From assembly GCA_964617335.1 (NCBI GenBank), contig CAZTXG010000038.1:1-12733 (forward strand): DNA of 12,733 bases, given 5' to 3'. This stretch comes from UBA2658 sp964617335. GTDB lineage: Bacteria; Bacillota; Clostridia; Oscillospirales; Oscillospiraceae. Both the position numbers and the translations under genes were made by a program. This document shows positions 5,947 through 12,066 of the stretch, in pieces (the stretch's first letter is position 1; each line of letters starts with the position of its first letter). The notes beneath the pieces are model-generated. The model had not been told where the DNA came from and made no database searches. It was given only the letters and a program-made list of their open reading frames with translations.

Positions 5947-8352
5947 TCAGCTTCTTAAAACATACTCTGCATAGCGCACAGTGTCCATTGCCGTTCTGGC
6001 ATAGCGGTCAGCCCCTATCATATTTGCGTAGTCTTGGCTTAAAACCGCCCCCCCAACAACGGTTAGTACATGAGGCTGCTTTTTCTTTAAAAGTTTTATT
6101 GTTTCATCCATTGCAGAGACTGTCGTAGTCATAAGAGCGCTTAGTCCAACAAGCTTTGCCTTGTTTTCTTCCGCCGCCTCGGCTATGGTTTCCGGCGGTA
6201 CATCACGGCCTAAATCTATCACGTTGAAACCGTAATTTTCCAGTAGGGCCTTAACTATATTTTTTCCAATATCGTGGATATCACCTTTTACAGTGGCTAG
6301 GATAACAGGTTCTCCTTGGCTCCCTGTGGAGGGCATTTTGCTTTTTGCCTGCTCAAAAGCCGCCTTTGCCGCCTCGGCACTCATTAAAAGTTGGGGGAGA
6401 AAGACGGTTTTTTCCTCAAAACCCCTGCCAACAACATCCAATGCCGGAACAATCTGTTCATTTATAAGGGTAAGGGGGTCAGTTTCCCTAAGAGCATCGA
6501 GGGAAAGCCTTGCAGCATCCATGGTAAGCCCCTTTATAATGGCGTTTTTAAGTCCGTCGGTTCCACCCTTTGTTTCCTCTGAAACCGTGGCGGCAGAAAG
6601 ATTTTCGCTGCTTGTAACTCTCTGGGCAAAGTCTATATAAGCGCTGCAGCTGGGGTCAAGACCGGAAAGAGCCATATAGCTTTTATATGCCTTTTGAAGC
6701 TCCACAGAAAAGGGGTTTACTATGGCAGCGGAAAGCCCCGCCGTAAGCGCCATGCTGAAGAAAGTTGCCGTAACATAGTCTCTGGAGGGCAGACCAAAGG
6801 AGATGTTTGATACACCCAGAGAAGTAAGGGCAGAAAGCTCGTCATTTATAAGGGAAATAGATTCAAGAGTTACCTGTGCCGCCTTTTGATCTGAGGAAAT
6901 AGTGAGAGCCAAAGGGTCAAATATCAGGTCTTGAGGTGATATCCCATATTCTGCCGCAGAATTTGTTATTCTTCTTGCAATTTCAAGTCTGCCTTGGGCC
7001 GTTTCGGGAATGCCTTTTTCATCGAGGGTAAGGCAGATTATAACTCCGCCGTATTTTTTTGCAAGAGGGAAGATGGCAGCCATGCTTTCTCTGCTGCCGT
7101 TTACAGAGTTTATCATGGGCTTTCCATTATATATTCTCATGGCCGCCGCCATAGCTTCGGGGTTTGATGTGTCAATTTGCAGGGGAAGGCTGCACACTCC
7201 CTGAAGCTGGCTTACACAGTCAACAAGCATTTTAGTTTCGTCAATTTCCGGCAGACCCACATTGACATCAAGCACATGAACACCCTGCTCCTGCTGGGCT
7301 AAACCCTCCTTCAAAATATATCCTATATCGTTTTCCTTTAAAGCCTGCTTAAAGCGCTTTTTACCCGTGGGGTTAATCCTTTCGCCAATGAGAATAGGCT
7401 CATTTCCAAAGCTTAGCGCATGGGTGTATGAGCTTATTACAGTAAGCTCCTTTTTTTTGTTTTGCAAAGGGGTGATGTCAGCTGTTTTGGAAACCAAAGC
7501 CTTTATATACTCCGGCCTTGTGCCGCAGCAGCCGCCTACCACAGCGGCGCCGGACAAGACAATTTCCTTCATAGTATCCGCAAATTCTTCAGCGCCCAAA
7601 TCATAAACTGTTTTTCCGTTTTCACTTCTGGGCAGGCCTGCATTGGGCTTTACAAGAAGGGGAACCGAGGCACAGGCTGTAAACCTTGGCAGAATTTCCA
7701 GCATTTTATCAGGTCCAACAGAGCAGTTTAGGCCTATTACATCTACTCCCAAGCCCTCCAGCATAGCCACCATTGCCTCCGGCGGCGTTCCGGATAAGAG
7801 ATTTTCGCTTTCGTCATAGACATTGCTTACAAAAATCGGAAGGGATGAATTTTCCTTTGCGGCCAAAACCGCCGCCTTTGTTTCGTAGCAGTCGTTCATT
7901 GTTTCTATAAGAATAAAATCAGCGCCGGCCTTATCACCGGCATGGATAGTTTCGGCAAAAAGCTCCACAGCCTTTTCAAAGGGCAGGTCCCCCATGGGAG
8001 CCAAAAGCCTGCCGAGAGGGCCAATATCAAGGGCTATAAACAGGTCTTGTTCACTTTTTGCTATGTCTCGTGCTTTTTTTGCACAGGAGAGTGCAGCTGA
8101 AACTACTTGGGAAACACTTGGACTTCCGTCTTTCCCGTCAAACTTCAAAGCATTGACTCCAAAGGTATTCGAACAGACGGCCATGCTTCCTGCCTTGTAA
8201 TAGGCAAGGTGCAGGTCTATAATTTCCTCGGGTTTTGTGAGGTTCCACATTTCGGGCTTCTCACCGGGCTTTAGTCCTCTGGCCTGTAAATACGAGCCTG
8301 TGCCCCCGTCAAGATAAAATATCCCGTTTTTGACTAATTCCATCAGCTTCAT
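5947..8352 (-). CDS. metH: Cobalamin-dependent methionine synthase, short form without activation domain
   Basis: Transfers the methyl of 5-methyl-THF through protein-bound cobalamin to homocysteine, giving methionine. Of 801 residues, about 1-290 form the homocysteine/zinc domain, with ligands C210 (GLNC), C275 and C276 (GGCCGTRP). About 310-570 form the pterin-binding barrel (GERINPTG at 323-330). About 600-675 are the cobalamin cap, and 682-801 bind B12 through DIHDIGKN, with H693 as lower axial ligand. The AdoMet reactivation domain of the roughly 1,230-residue E. coli enzyme is absent. The preceding gene supplies it separately. ggaagg lies 12 bases before the ATG at 8352. The 105-base gap to the upstream gene holds a small hairpin (8401-8405 with 8416-8420) but no T run, so the operon probably continues through it. 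Confidence 0.95.
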   Translation of the reverse strand: MKLMELVKNGIFYLDGGTGSYLQARGLKPGEKPEMWNLTKPEEIIDLHLAYYKAGSMAVCSNTFGVNALKFDGKDGSPSVSQVVSAALSCAKKARDIAKSEQDLFIALDIGPLGRLLAPMGDLPFEKAVELFAETIHAGDKAGADFILIETMNDCYETKAAVLAAKENSSLPIFVSNVYDESENLLSGTPPEAMVAMLEGLGVDVIGLNCSVGPDKMLEILPRFTACASVPLLVKPNAGLPRSENGKTVYDLGAEEFADTMKEIVLSGAAVVGGCCGTRPEYIKALVSKTADITPLQNKKKELTVISSYTHALSFGNEPILIGERINPTGKKRFKQALKENDIGYILKEGLAQQEQGVHVLDVNVGLPEIDETKMLVDCVSQLQGVCSLPLQIDTSNPEAMAAAMRIYNGKPMINSVNGSRESMAAIFPLAKKYGGVIICLTLDEKGIPETAQGRLEIARRITNSAAEYGISPQDLIFDPLALTISSDQKAAQVTLESISLINDELSALTSLGVSNISFGLPSRDYVTATFFSMALTAGLSAAIVNPFSVELQKAYKSYMALSGLDPSCSAYIDFAQRVTSSENLSAATVSEETKGGTDGLKNAIIKGLTMDAARLSLDALRETDPLTLINEQIVPALDVVGRGFEEKTVFLPQLLMSAEAAKAAFEQAKSKMPSTGSQGEPVILATVKGDIHDIGKNIVKALLENYGFNVIDLGRDVPPETIAEAAEENKAKLVGLSALMTTTVSAMDETIKLLKKKQPHVLTVVGGAVLSQDYANMIGADRYARTAMDTVRYAEYVLRS

Positions 8353-8457
8353 ATAAAGTTTTTTCCTTCCACTTGTCTTTGCCTGTAAGTTAGCAATAAG
8401 GAGGGCTTGGTTTTACCCTCACAATAGCTTTTTGGGAGCTGTTACGATGTTTTTCCA

Positions 8458-9141
8458 CTATTTCAATCTAAATTGACAGTCTGTTTTATTGCAAAGAGAA
8501 CAGTCGGCAGCAGACTGCCGGCAGCCCTCTTTTCCAAGGCCAACAATGGCGGTGACAGATTTTTGAGGAATCATCAAGTATGACTCTGTAAGCCTTATGC
8601 CTGTGTGACTTGCAGCCTCTAAAGAGTCTAAAAGCTTAGCCTGTATTTCAATGGGCAAGTCCCCGTATCCGGGGCTGAAACGAGGTCTTAAAAAATATCC
8701 TTCATATTCCTCTTTCCATTGGGCGCACAGCCTGTCGCAAAAGCTTTCTATGGCTGTAGTTCCAACAGCATCCAGCAAAAGAGCCTGTAAAGGGGAGTTA
8801 ACAGCCGCCTGCCGACGGGACATCTCCGCGGCAAGCCCCGTGGTGGCAGCAAAAATGATGGCTTTATCACAGCCGGAAAGGGTCTTTTTAAGGCGCTGCC
8901 CAGGTGCAAAGAAAAGCTCTAAATCGGTTCCGGAAGATGTTTCACGGCATGAAACTTCCCTAAAACAGGCCTTATATGAGACCTCTTTTTTAAACTCATC
9001 AATGCTTTTTAAAATCTGCTTTTGAAGCTGGGGTTCCGGCGTAGTTTTGCCAAGACCCAGATAACGGCAAACTTTTTCAAAGGGTATTTCAATAAGCTGC
9101 GGCTCTATCTCTATGACTTTTACTGCCTGACGGCTGCTCAT
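8458..9141 (-). CDS. Stand-alone methionine synthase activation protein
   Basis: 227 residues resembling the AdoMet-binding reactivation domain of MetH, encoded as its own protein as in Thermotoga and many clostridia. It should dock on MetH and use AdoMet plus an electron donor to remethylate cobalamin that has oxidised to Co(II). RPRFSPGYGDLP (152-163) is the family's AdoMet-site motif, and LMIPQKSVTAIVGLG (189-203) matches the conserved strand that follows it. The C-terminal tail has four cysteines, C207, C214, C217 and C222 (CX6CX2CX4C), able to bind zinc or an Fe-S cluster. That is an inference. Its ATG overlaps the metF stop (ATGA), with ggag at 9150-9153 eight bases upstream, so translation is coupled to metF. 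metH follows 105 bases later. Confidence 0.88.
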   Translation of the reverse strand: MSSRQAVKVIEIEPQLIEIPFEKVCRYLGLGKTTPEPQLQKQILKSIDEFKKEVSYKACFREVSCRETSSGTDLELFFAPGQRLKKTLSGCDKAIIFAATTGLAAEMSRRQAAVNSPLQALLLDAVGTTAIESFCDRLCAQWKEEYEGYFLRPRFSPGYGDLPIEIQAKLLDSLEAASHTGIRLTESYLMIPQKSVTAIVGLGKEGCRQSAADCSLCNKTDCQFRLK

Positions 9142-10004
9142 TTCAAAATCTCCGATATATTACTTTGTATAGTTCTCGCAACGGAGGGATTGTTCATAGA
9201 ATAAACGTGGACGGCATCAACTCCGTTTGCGTAAAGGTCCACTATCTGCTCTGTTGCATAGGCTATACCCGCCTGCATCATGGTTGCCGGATTGTCCCCA
9301 AAACGGTCAAGAATATACTTAAACCTTGGGGGCAGGGCAGTTCCGGAAAGGGCGGTTATTCTTTTTATTTGCGCAGCCTTGGTAACAGGCATAATGCCCG
9401 CTACAACCGGCACGTTTATTCCTGCTTTTTTTATTTTATATAGAAAATTGTAAAATATATTATTATCAAAAAACATCTGTGAGGTTAGAAATTGGCAGCC
9501 TGCATCAACCTTCATTTTAAGATATTCAATATCCTGATGCTGACTTTCCGCCTCGGTATGTCCTTCTGGGTAACAGGCTCCGCCTATACAAAAACCGCCG
9601 AAATCCCGCACCTCATCTATAAGAGAGGAGGCATAGCGGTAGTGCCAGTTTTCCTGAGGTGACATTCCCTGGGGAATATCTCCCCGCAGGGCAAGCACAT
9701 TTTTTATCCCCGCTTCCTTCATTTTGTTTAGCTGTGCCAAAACTCCCTCACGGGTGGAGGAAACGCAGGTGAGATGGGCTAAAACAGGGATATCATGACG
9801 CTTTTGTATATCTGCCGCAATATCTGTGGTGTACTCACTGGTTCCGCCGCCCGCTCCGTATGTTACACTCATAAAGCTTGGAGAAAGGCAGGCAATTTCT
9901 TCCACAGCGGTCTTAATGCTTTCATAGGCTGCGCTGTTTTTCGGAGGAAAAACCTCGAAAGACAGGGAAGGCTTTCCCGAATTAATTACATCTGTAAGCT
10001 TCAT
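9138..10004 (-). CDS. metF: Methylenetetrahydrofolate reductase
   Basis: Reduces 5,10-methylene-THF to 5-methyl-THF, the methyl donor for the MetH encoded two genes downstream. It is a cytoplasmic FAD-dependent barrel of 288 residues, about the length of the E. coli enzyme. Family motifs in order: SLSFEVFPPK with catalytic Glu17, SVTYGAGG (46-53), HLTC (77-80), LRGD (106-109, the flavin-tuning Asp), SQMFFD (175-180) with the folate-binding Gln, AGIMPV and VHVYSMN. The frame is open for 74 more codons upstream, but that part spans the leader terminator. gggag near 10012-10016 precedes the ATG at 10004 by seven bases, fixing the start. No MetV-like partner gene is present in the window. Confidence 0.95.
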   Translation of the reverse strand: MKLTDVINSGKPSLSFEVFPPKNSAAYESIKTAVEEIACLSPSFMSVTYGAGGGTSEYTTDIAADIQKRHDIPVLAHLTCVSSTREGVLAQLNKMKEAGIKNVLALRGDIPQGMSPQENWHYRYASSLIDEVRDFGGFCIGGACYPEGHTEAESQHQDIEYLKMKVDAGCQFLTSQMFFDNNIFYNFLYKIKKAGINVPVVAGIMPVTKAAQIKRITALSGTALPPRFKYILDRFGDNPATMMQAGIAYATEQIVDLYANGVDAVHVYSMNNPSVARTIQSNISEILK

Positions 10005-10044
10005 GATAATTCTCCCTAATATAATTTTATATACTTTTGATATG

Positions 10045-10089
10045 AAATAAAAAACGCCTCCGGCGCCGATTATATGGGCTTTCCGAGGC
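10045..10089 (-). terminator. Leader terminator (attenuator) upstream of metF
   Basis: Read on the minus strand, the 5' arm GCCTCGG (10083-10089) pairs with CC-G-GAGGC (10056-10063, one bulged G). An inner GCC/GGC pair closes the loop, and six U then AUUU follow (10045-10054). It lies between the metF promoter and the metF start, about 40 bases before the metF ribosome site, so it must be bypassed for the operon to be expressed. That position is typical of riboswitch or leader-peptide attenuation. Confidence 0.8.
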
Positions 10090-10276
10090 ACATGGTATTT
10101 GCAGATTTCTATGGGGGGTGAAAAAACGCAAAAGTTCAGGCAGTTTTTTGGATACCGCAAAAACACCCGCACAAACCATGTGTCCGGAAAGTGCGCATTC
10201 GTATATGATTTATTCTGCCAAGGCAAAAGACTTCATGCCAAATTTCCATTTATCTGCCTCTCCCTTTTAAAATTTA
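10089..10276 (-). ncRNA. Structured 5' leader RNA of the metF-metH operon, class unknown
   Basis: The region between the predicted transcription start (about 10276) and the leader terminator contains three nested complementary pairs on the minus strand. P1 is CACATGGT (10175-10182) with ACCATGTG (10089-10096). P2 is GGGTG (10164-10168) with CACCC (10116-10120). P3 is AAAAAAC (10143-10149) with GTTTTTT (10121-10127). P2 and P3 are contiguous on the 3' side and separated by a 14-base bulge on the 5' side. P1 ends exactly where the terminator begins. An alternative hairpin, CGCAC with GTGCG (10191-10195 and 10168-10172), would exclude P1 and part of P2. I see no S-box, T-box or cobalamin-box core. 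Ligand or signal unknown. Confidence 0.5.
10136..10249 (-). CDS. Possible 37-residue cysteine-rich leader peptide
   Basis: ATG at 10249 follows a strong ribosome site, gggagagg (10257-10264), with a 7-base spacing, shortly after the predicted transcription start of the metF operon. The frame gives 37 residues starting MEIWHEVF, with a stop at 10136-10138. Three of its four cysteines cluster at residues 27, 29 and 31 (LCGCFCG). Their codons lie in or next to the 5' arms of leader helices P1 and P2, and the stop falls in the P3 loop. This is the geometry of a leader peptide whose ribosome position controls RNA folding. A cysteine signal would make sense for methionine synthesis, but this is inferred from one sequence. 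Confidence 0.45.
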   Translation of the reverse strand: MEIWHEVFCLGRINHIRMRTFRTHGLCGCFCGIQKTA

Positions 10277-10282
10277 ACTTAA

Positions 10283-10311
10283 ATTATATCGATACAAGCT
10301 ATCATTGTCAA
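10283..10311 (-). promoter_or_regulatory. Consensus promoter of the metF-metH operon
   Basis: On the minus strand, TTGACA (10306-10311) and TATAAT (10283-10288) are both perfect and 17 bases apart. The predicted transcript starts near 10276, about 270 bases before the metF ATG. A promoter this strong, followed by a leader terminator, suggests that control is at elongation rather than initiation. Confidence 0.9.
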
Positions 10312-10484
10312 GCTTCTTAGTTTATTTCGTTAAATTAGCATAGTAAACCTGTCAGCAGAAAAGGCGTATAAGTTTTATTAATGCTTTTGCATCTAGAAAT
10401 AAGCCATGACTATTAAAAAATATACAATTAAAACAACTAGAAACAAGATAGATATATGGTTTATATAAATGTTTATTTCACTGC
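10312..10484. other. AT-rich spacer between divergent met and ppa promoters
   Basis: Between the back-to-back promoters for the methionine operon and the pyrophosphatase gene lies AT-rich DNA with stops in all frames and only short chance palindromes, such as atgc-tttt-gcat at 10381-10392. I see no gene, RNA or clear operator here. Confidence 0.6.
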
Positions 10485-10512
10485 TTGACAAGGACAATTA
10501 TTATGTTACACT
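10485..10512 (+). promoter_or_regulatory. Promoter of the pyrophosphatase gene
   Basis: TTGACA (10485-10490) is followed after 16 bases by TACACT (10507-10512), preceded by the extended -10 element TG at 10504-10505. Transcription would start near 10519, leaving a leader of about 100 bases. This is also evidence that the upstream in-frame ATG at 10469 is not used. Confidence 0.6.
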
Positions 10513-10618
10513 TTATAGTGCAAGTCCACTAAAAATATTTAAGATTTTTGGCAGGTTAGCACAGACATTCGTACAAGTTAAAGTTGAATTATATAATTTT
10601 ATTTCACGGAGGAACAAA

Positions 10619-11152
10619 ATGGGTAACATTTGGCATGATATGAACCCGGGGAGAATAAAACCCGAAGATTTTTTGGCGGTCATAGAAATAAGCAAGGGAA
10701 GTAAAAAGAAATATGAGTTGGATAAGGAAACCGGTATGCTGATTTTGGATAGAATACTGTATACATCCACCCATTATCCCAGCAGTTATGGTTTTATTCC
10801 ACGCACCTATGCCGACGACGACGACCCCTTAGATGTGCTTGTGCTCTCAAGTGAGGCCATTGACCCCTTTGTTACAGTAAGGTGTTATCCCATTGGCATG
10901 ATAACCATGATTGATAACGGGCGAAATGATGAAAAGATTATCGCCATCCCTTATGCCGACCCCACATATAACTCTTTTAAAGATATAAGTGAGCTGCCCG
11001 GTCATATATTCAGCGAGATGAAGCACTTTTTCTCTGTGTATAAAATGCTTGAGGGTAAGCAGACCAGCGTTGATGAGGTTCAAAACCGTGATCAGGCAAT
11101 TGCCACCATAAATAGGTCTATAGAGATGTATAATGACAAGTTTGGAAAGTGA
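10619..11152 (+). CDS. ppa: Inorganic pyrophosphatase, family I
   Basis: Hydrolyses pyrophosphate to two phosphates in the cytoplasm, with Mg2+. The 177 residues match the soluble family I enzyme. KYELDKETGMLILDR (31-45) carries conserved substrate-site residues. HYPSSYGFIP (52-61) is the Y-NYG-type motif. DDDPLDVLV (67-75) supplies the metal-binding aspartates D67, D69 and D72. HFFSVYKMLEGK (136-147) is the conserved C-terminal helix. The frame is open back to 10469, giving 50 extra residues unlike the family, but ggagg at 10608-10612 sits six bases before the ATG at 10619, so that start is used. The gene appears to be transcribed alone, divergently from the methionine operon, with the next promoter 38 bases after its stop. 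No strong terminator was seen behind it. Confidence 0.95.
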   Translation: MGNIWHDMNPGRIKPEDFLAVIEISKGSKKKYELDKETGMLILDRILYTSTHYPSSYGFIPRTYADDDDPLDVLVLSSEAIDPFVTVRCYPIGMITMIDNGRNDEKIIAIPYADPTYNSFKDISELPGHIFSEMKHFFSVYKMLEGKQTSVDEVQNRDQAIATINRSIEMYNDKFGK

Positions 11153-11189
11153 TAAAAAAGTCGAGCTTTTCTTGAAATTGGAAAAGGGC

Positions 11190-11218
11190 TTGCATTGAGA
11201 CGAGCTTAATGCTATAAT
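11190..11218 (+). promoter_or_regulatory. Promoter of yebC
   Basis: TTGCAT (11190-11195) and a perfect TATAAT (11213-11218) are 17 bases apart, in the 99-base gap after the pyrophosphatase gene. The start site would lie near 11225, about 27 bases before the yebC ATG. Read-through from ppa is also possible, since I see no convincing terminator between them. Confidence 0.75.
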
Positions 11219-11251
11219 TTTAACTGCAATTTACATTAGGAGCTGTTAAAA

Positions 11252-11989
11252 ATGGCCGGACATTCCAAATGGCATAATATTCAAAAAACTAAGGGAGCGC
11301 AGGACGCAAAGCGCGCTCAGATTTTCACAAAAGTCGCAAGAGAAATGATTGTTGCGGTCAAAGAGGGGGGCGGCGGGGATCCTGCTAATAACTCCCGTCT
11401 TGCAGCGGTTATAACCAAGGCAAAGGCTGCCAATATGCCCAACGACAACATTAAACGCTGTATCGAAAAGGCTCTCGGCTCTGCCGACAGCTCTAATTTC
11501 GAAAGTATAACCTATGAAGGTTACGGGCCCAGCGGCGTTGCCGTTATCGTAGAAACTATGACGGACAACAGAAACCGCACTGCTGCCGAAATGCGCCATT
11601 ATTTCGATAAATACGGCGGTAATTTAGGCGCTTCCGGCTGTGTTTCCTGGTCTTTTGACCATAAGGGTGTTATTATCATTGATAACGAGGAAAATAAGCT
11701 TGACGAAGATACCGTCATGATGGACTCTCTGGACGCTGGGGCGGACGATTGCGTCACAGAGGGCGAGAGCTTTGTTGTTTACACCACTCCCGAGGCTTTT
11801 CAGGCAGCGGCGGAAAAGCTTGAGGAGCTTGGATATAAGTTCCTCTCGGCAGAGCTTGAGATGGTTCCCCAAAACTACATAAAGCTCACCTTAGAGGACG
11901 AAATCAAAAACATGAACAAAATGCTTGAAATGTTTGATGACAACGACGACGTCCAAAACGTCTGGCACAACTGGGAAGAAGAGGACTAA
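11252..11989 (+). CDS. yebC: YebC/TACO1-family protein
   Basis: 245 residues, full length for the family. The N terminus MAGHSKWHNIQKTKGAQD is nearly invariant in YebC proteins, followed by the FTKVAREMIVAVKEGG and NSRLAAVITKAKAANMPNDNI segments. The middle has YEGYGPSGVAVIVE, and the acidic C terminus is DDNDDVQNVWHN. Members have been described as transcription regulators (PmpR, YebC in Gammaproteobacteria) and, more recently, as translation factors that help ribosomes through proline-rich or otherwise stalling stretches, like mitochondrial TACO1. The sequence alone does not decide between these roles. aggag at 11238-11242 precedes the ATG by nine bases. No ruvC or ruvA neighbour is present, unlike in many bacteria. 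Confidence 0.95.
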   Translation: MAGHSKWHNIQKTKGAQDAKRAQIFTKVAREMIVAVKEGGGGDPANNSRLAAVITKAKAANMPNDNIKRCIEKALGSADSSNFESITYEGYGPSGVAVIVETMTDNRNRTAAEMRHYFDKYGGNLGASGCVSWSFDHKGVIIIDNEENKLDEDTVMMDSLDAGADDCVTEGESFVVYTTPEAFQAAAEKLEELGYKFLSAELEMVPQNYIKLTLEDEIKNMNKMLEMFDDNDDVQNVWHNWEEED

Positions 11990-12003
11990 GCGCATTTAAC
12001 TTT

Positions 12004-12039
12004 AAGCGGCAAACGCGTTTTTGTTTGCCGCTTTCTTTA
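12004..12039 (+). terminator. Intrinsic terminator after yebC
   Basis: An 11-bp perfect stem, aagcggcaaac (12004-12014) with gtttgccgctt (12023-12033), has an 8-base loop and a T-rich tail (tctttag). It starts 15 bases after the yebC stop. The tail is not a pure T run, so some read-through into the next gene is possible. Confidence 0.75.
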
Positions 12040-12066
12040 GTAATTGGCTTCTGAGGAGAAAACTTC

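Noticed and set aside
6293..6640. Long open frames on the plus strand inside metH
   Set aside because: They are antisense shadows of a well-conserved gene, lack ribosome sites and show no family motifs.
8353..8457. Separate promoter or terminator between the activation gene and metH
   Set aside because: Only a 5-bp hairpin without a T run is visible, and I see no convincing -35/-10 pair, so the operon is taken as continuous.
10150..10172. T-box sequence in the metF leader
   Set aside because: The stretch GCGGGTG...GCGGT recalls part of the T-box motif, but the conserved AGGGTGGNACCGCG is not there and it is not positioned to pair with the terminator as a T-box must.
10005..10226. N-terminal extension of MetF to 362 residues
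   Set aside because: The extra 74 codons read through the leader terminator, start at TTG without a ribosome site and match nothing in the MetF family; the ATG at 10004 has a good ribosome site.
10195..10260. S-box (SAM-I riboswitch) in the metF leader
   Set aside because: The order GAGAGG, UGGC, AUGAA, GGCA looks superficially like an S-box, but the GGAGGGA kink-turn strand, the GGUGCNAAUUCC segment and the terminal GAAAGAUGAG are missing. Covariance search would settle it.
10469..10618. 50-residue N-terminal extension of the pyrophosphatase
   Set aside because: It contains the promoter itself and does not resemble family I enzymes; ggagg precedes the ATG at 10619.
11246..11599. 117-codon antisense frame over the yebC start
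   Set aside because: It lies opposite the most conserved part of yebC and has no recognisable domain or ribosome site.
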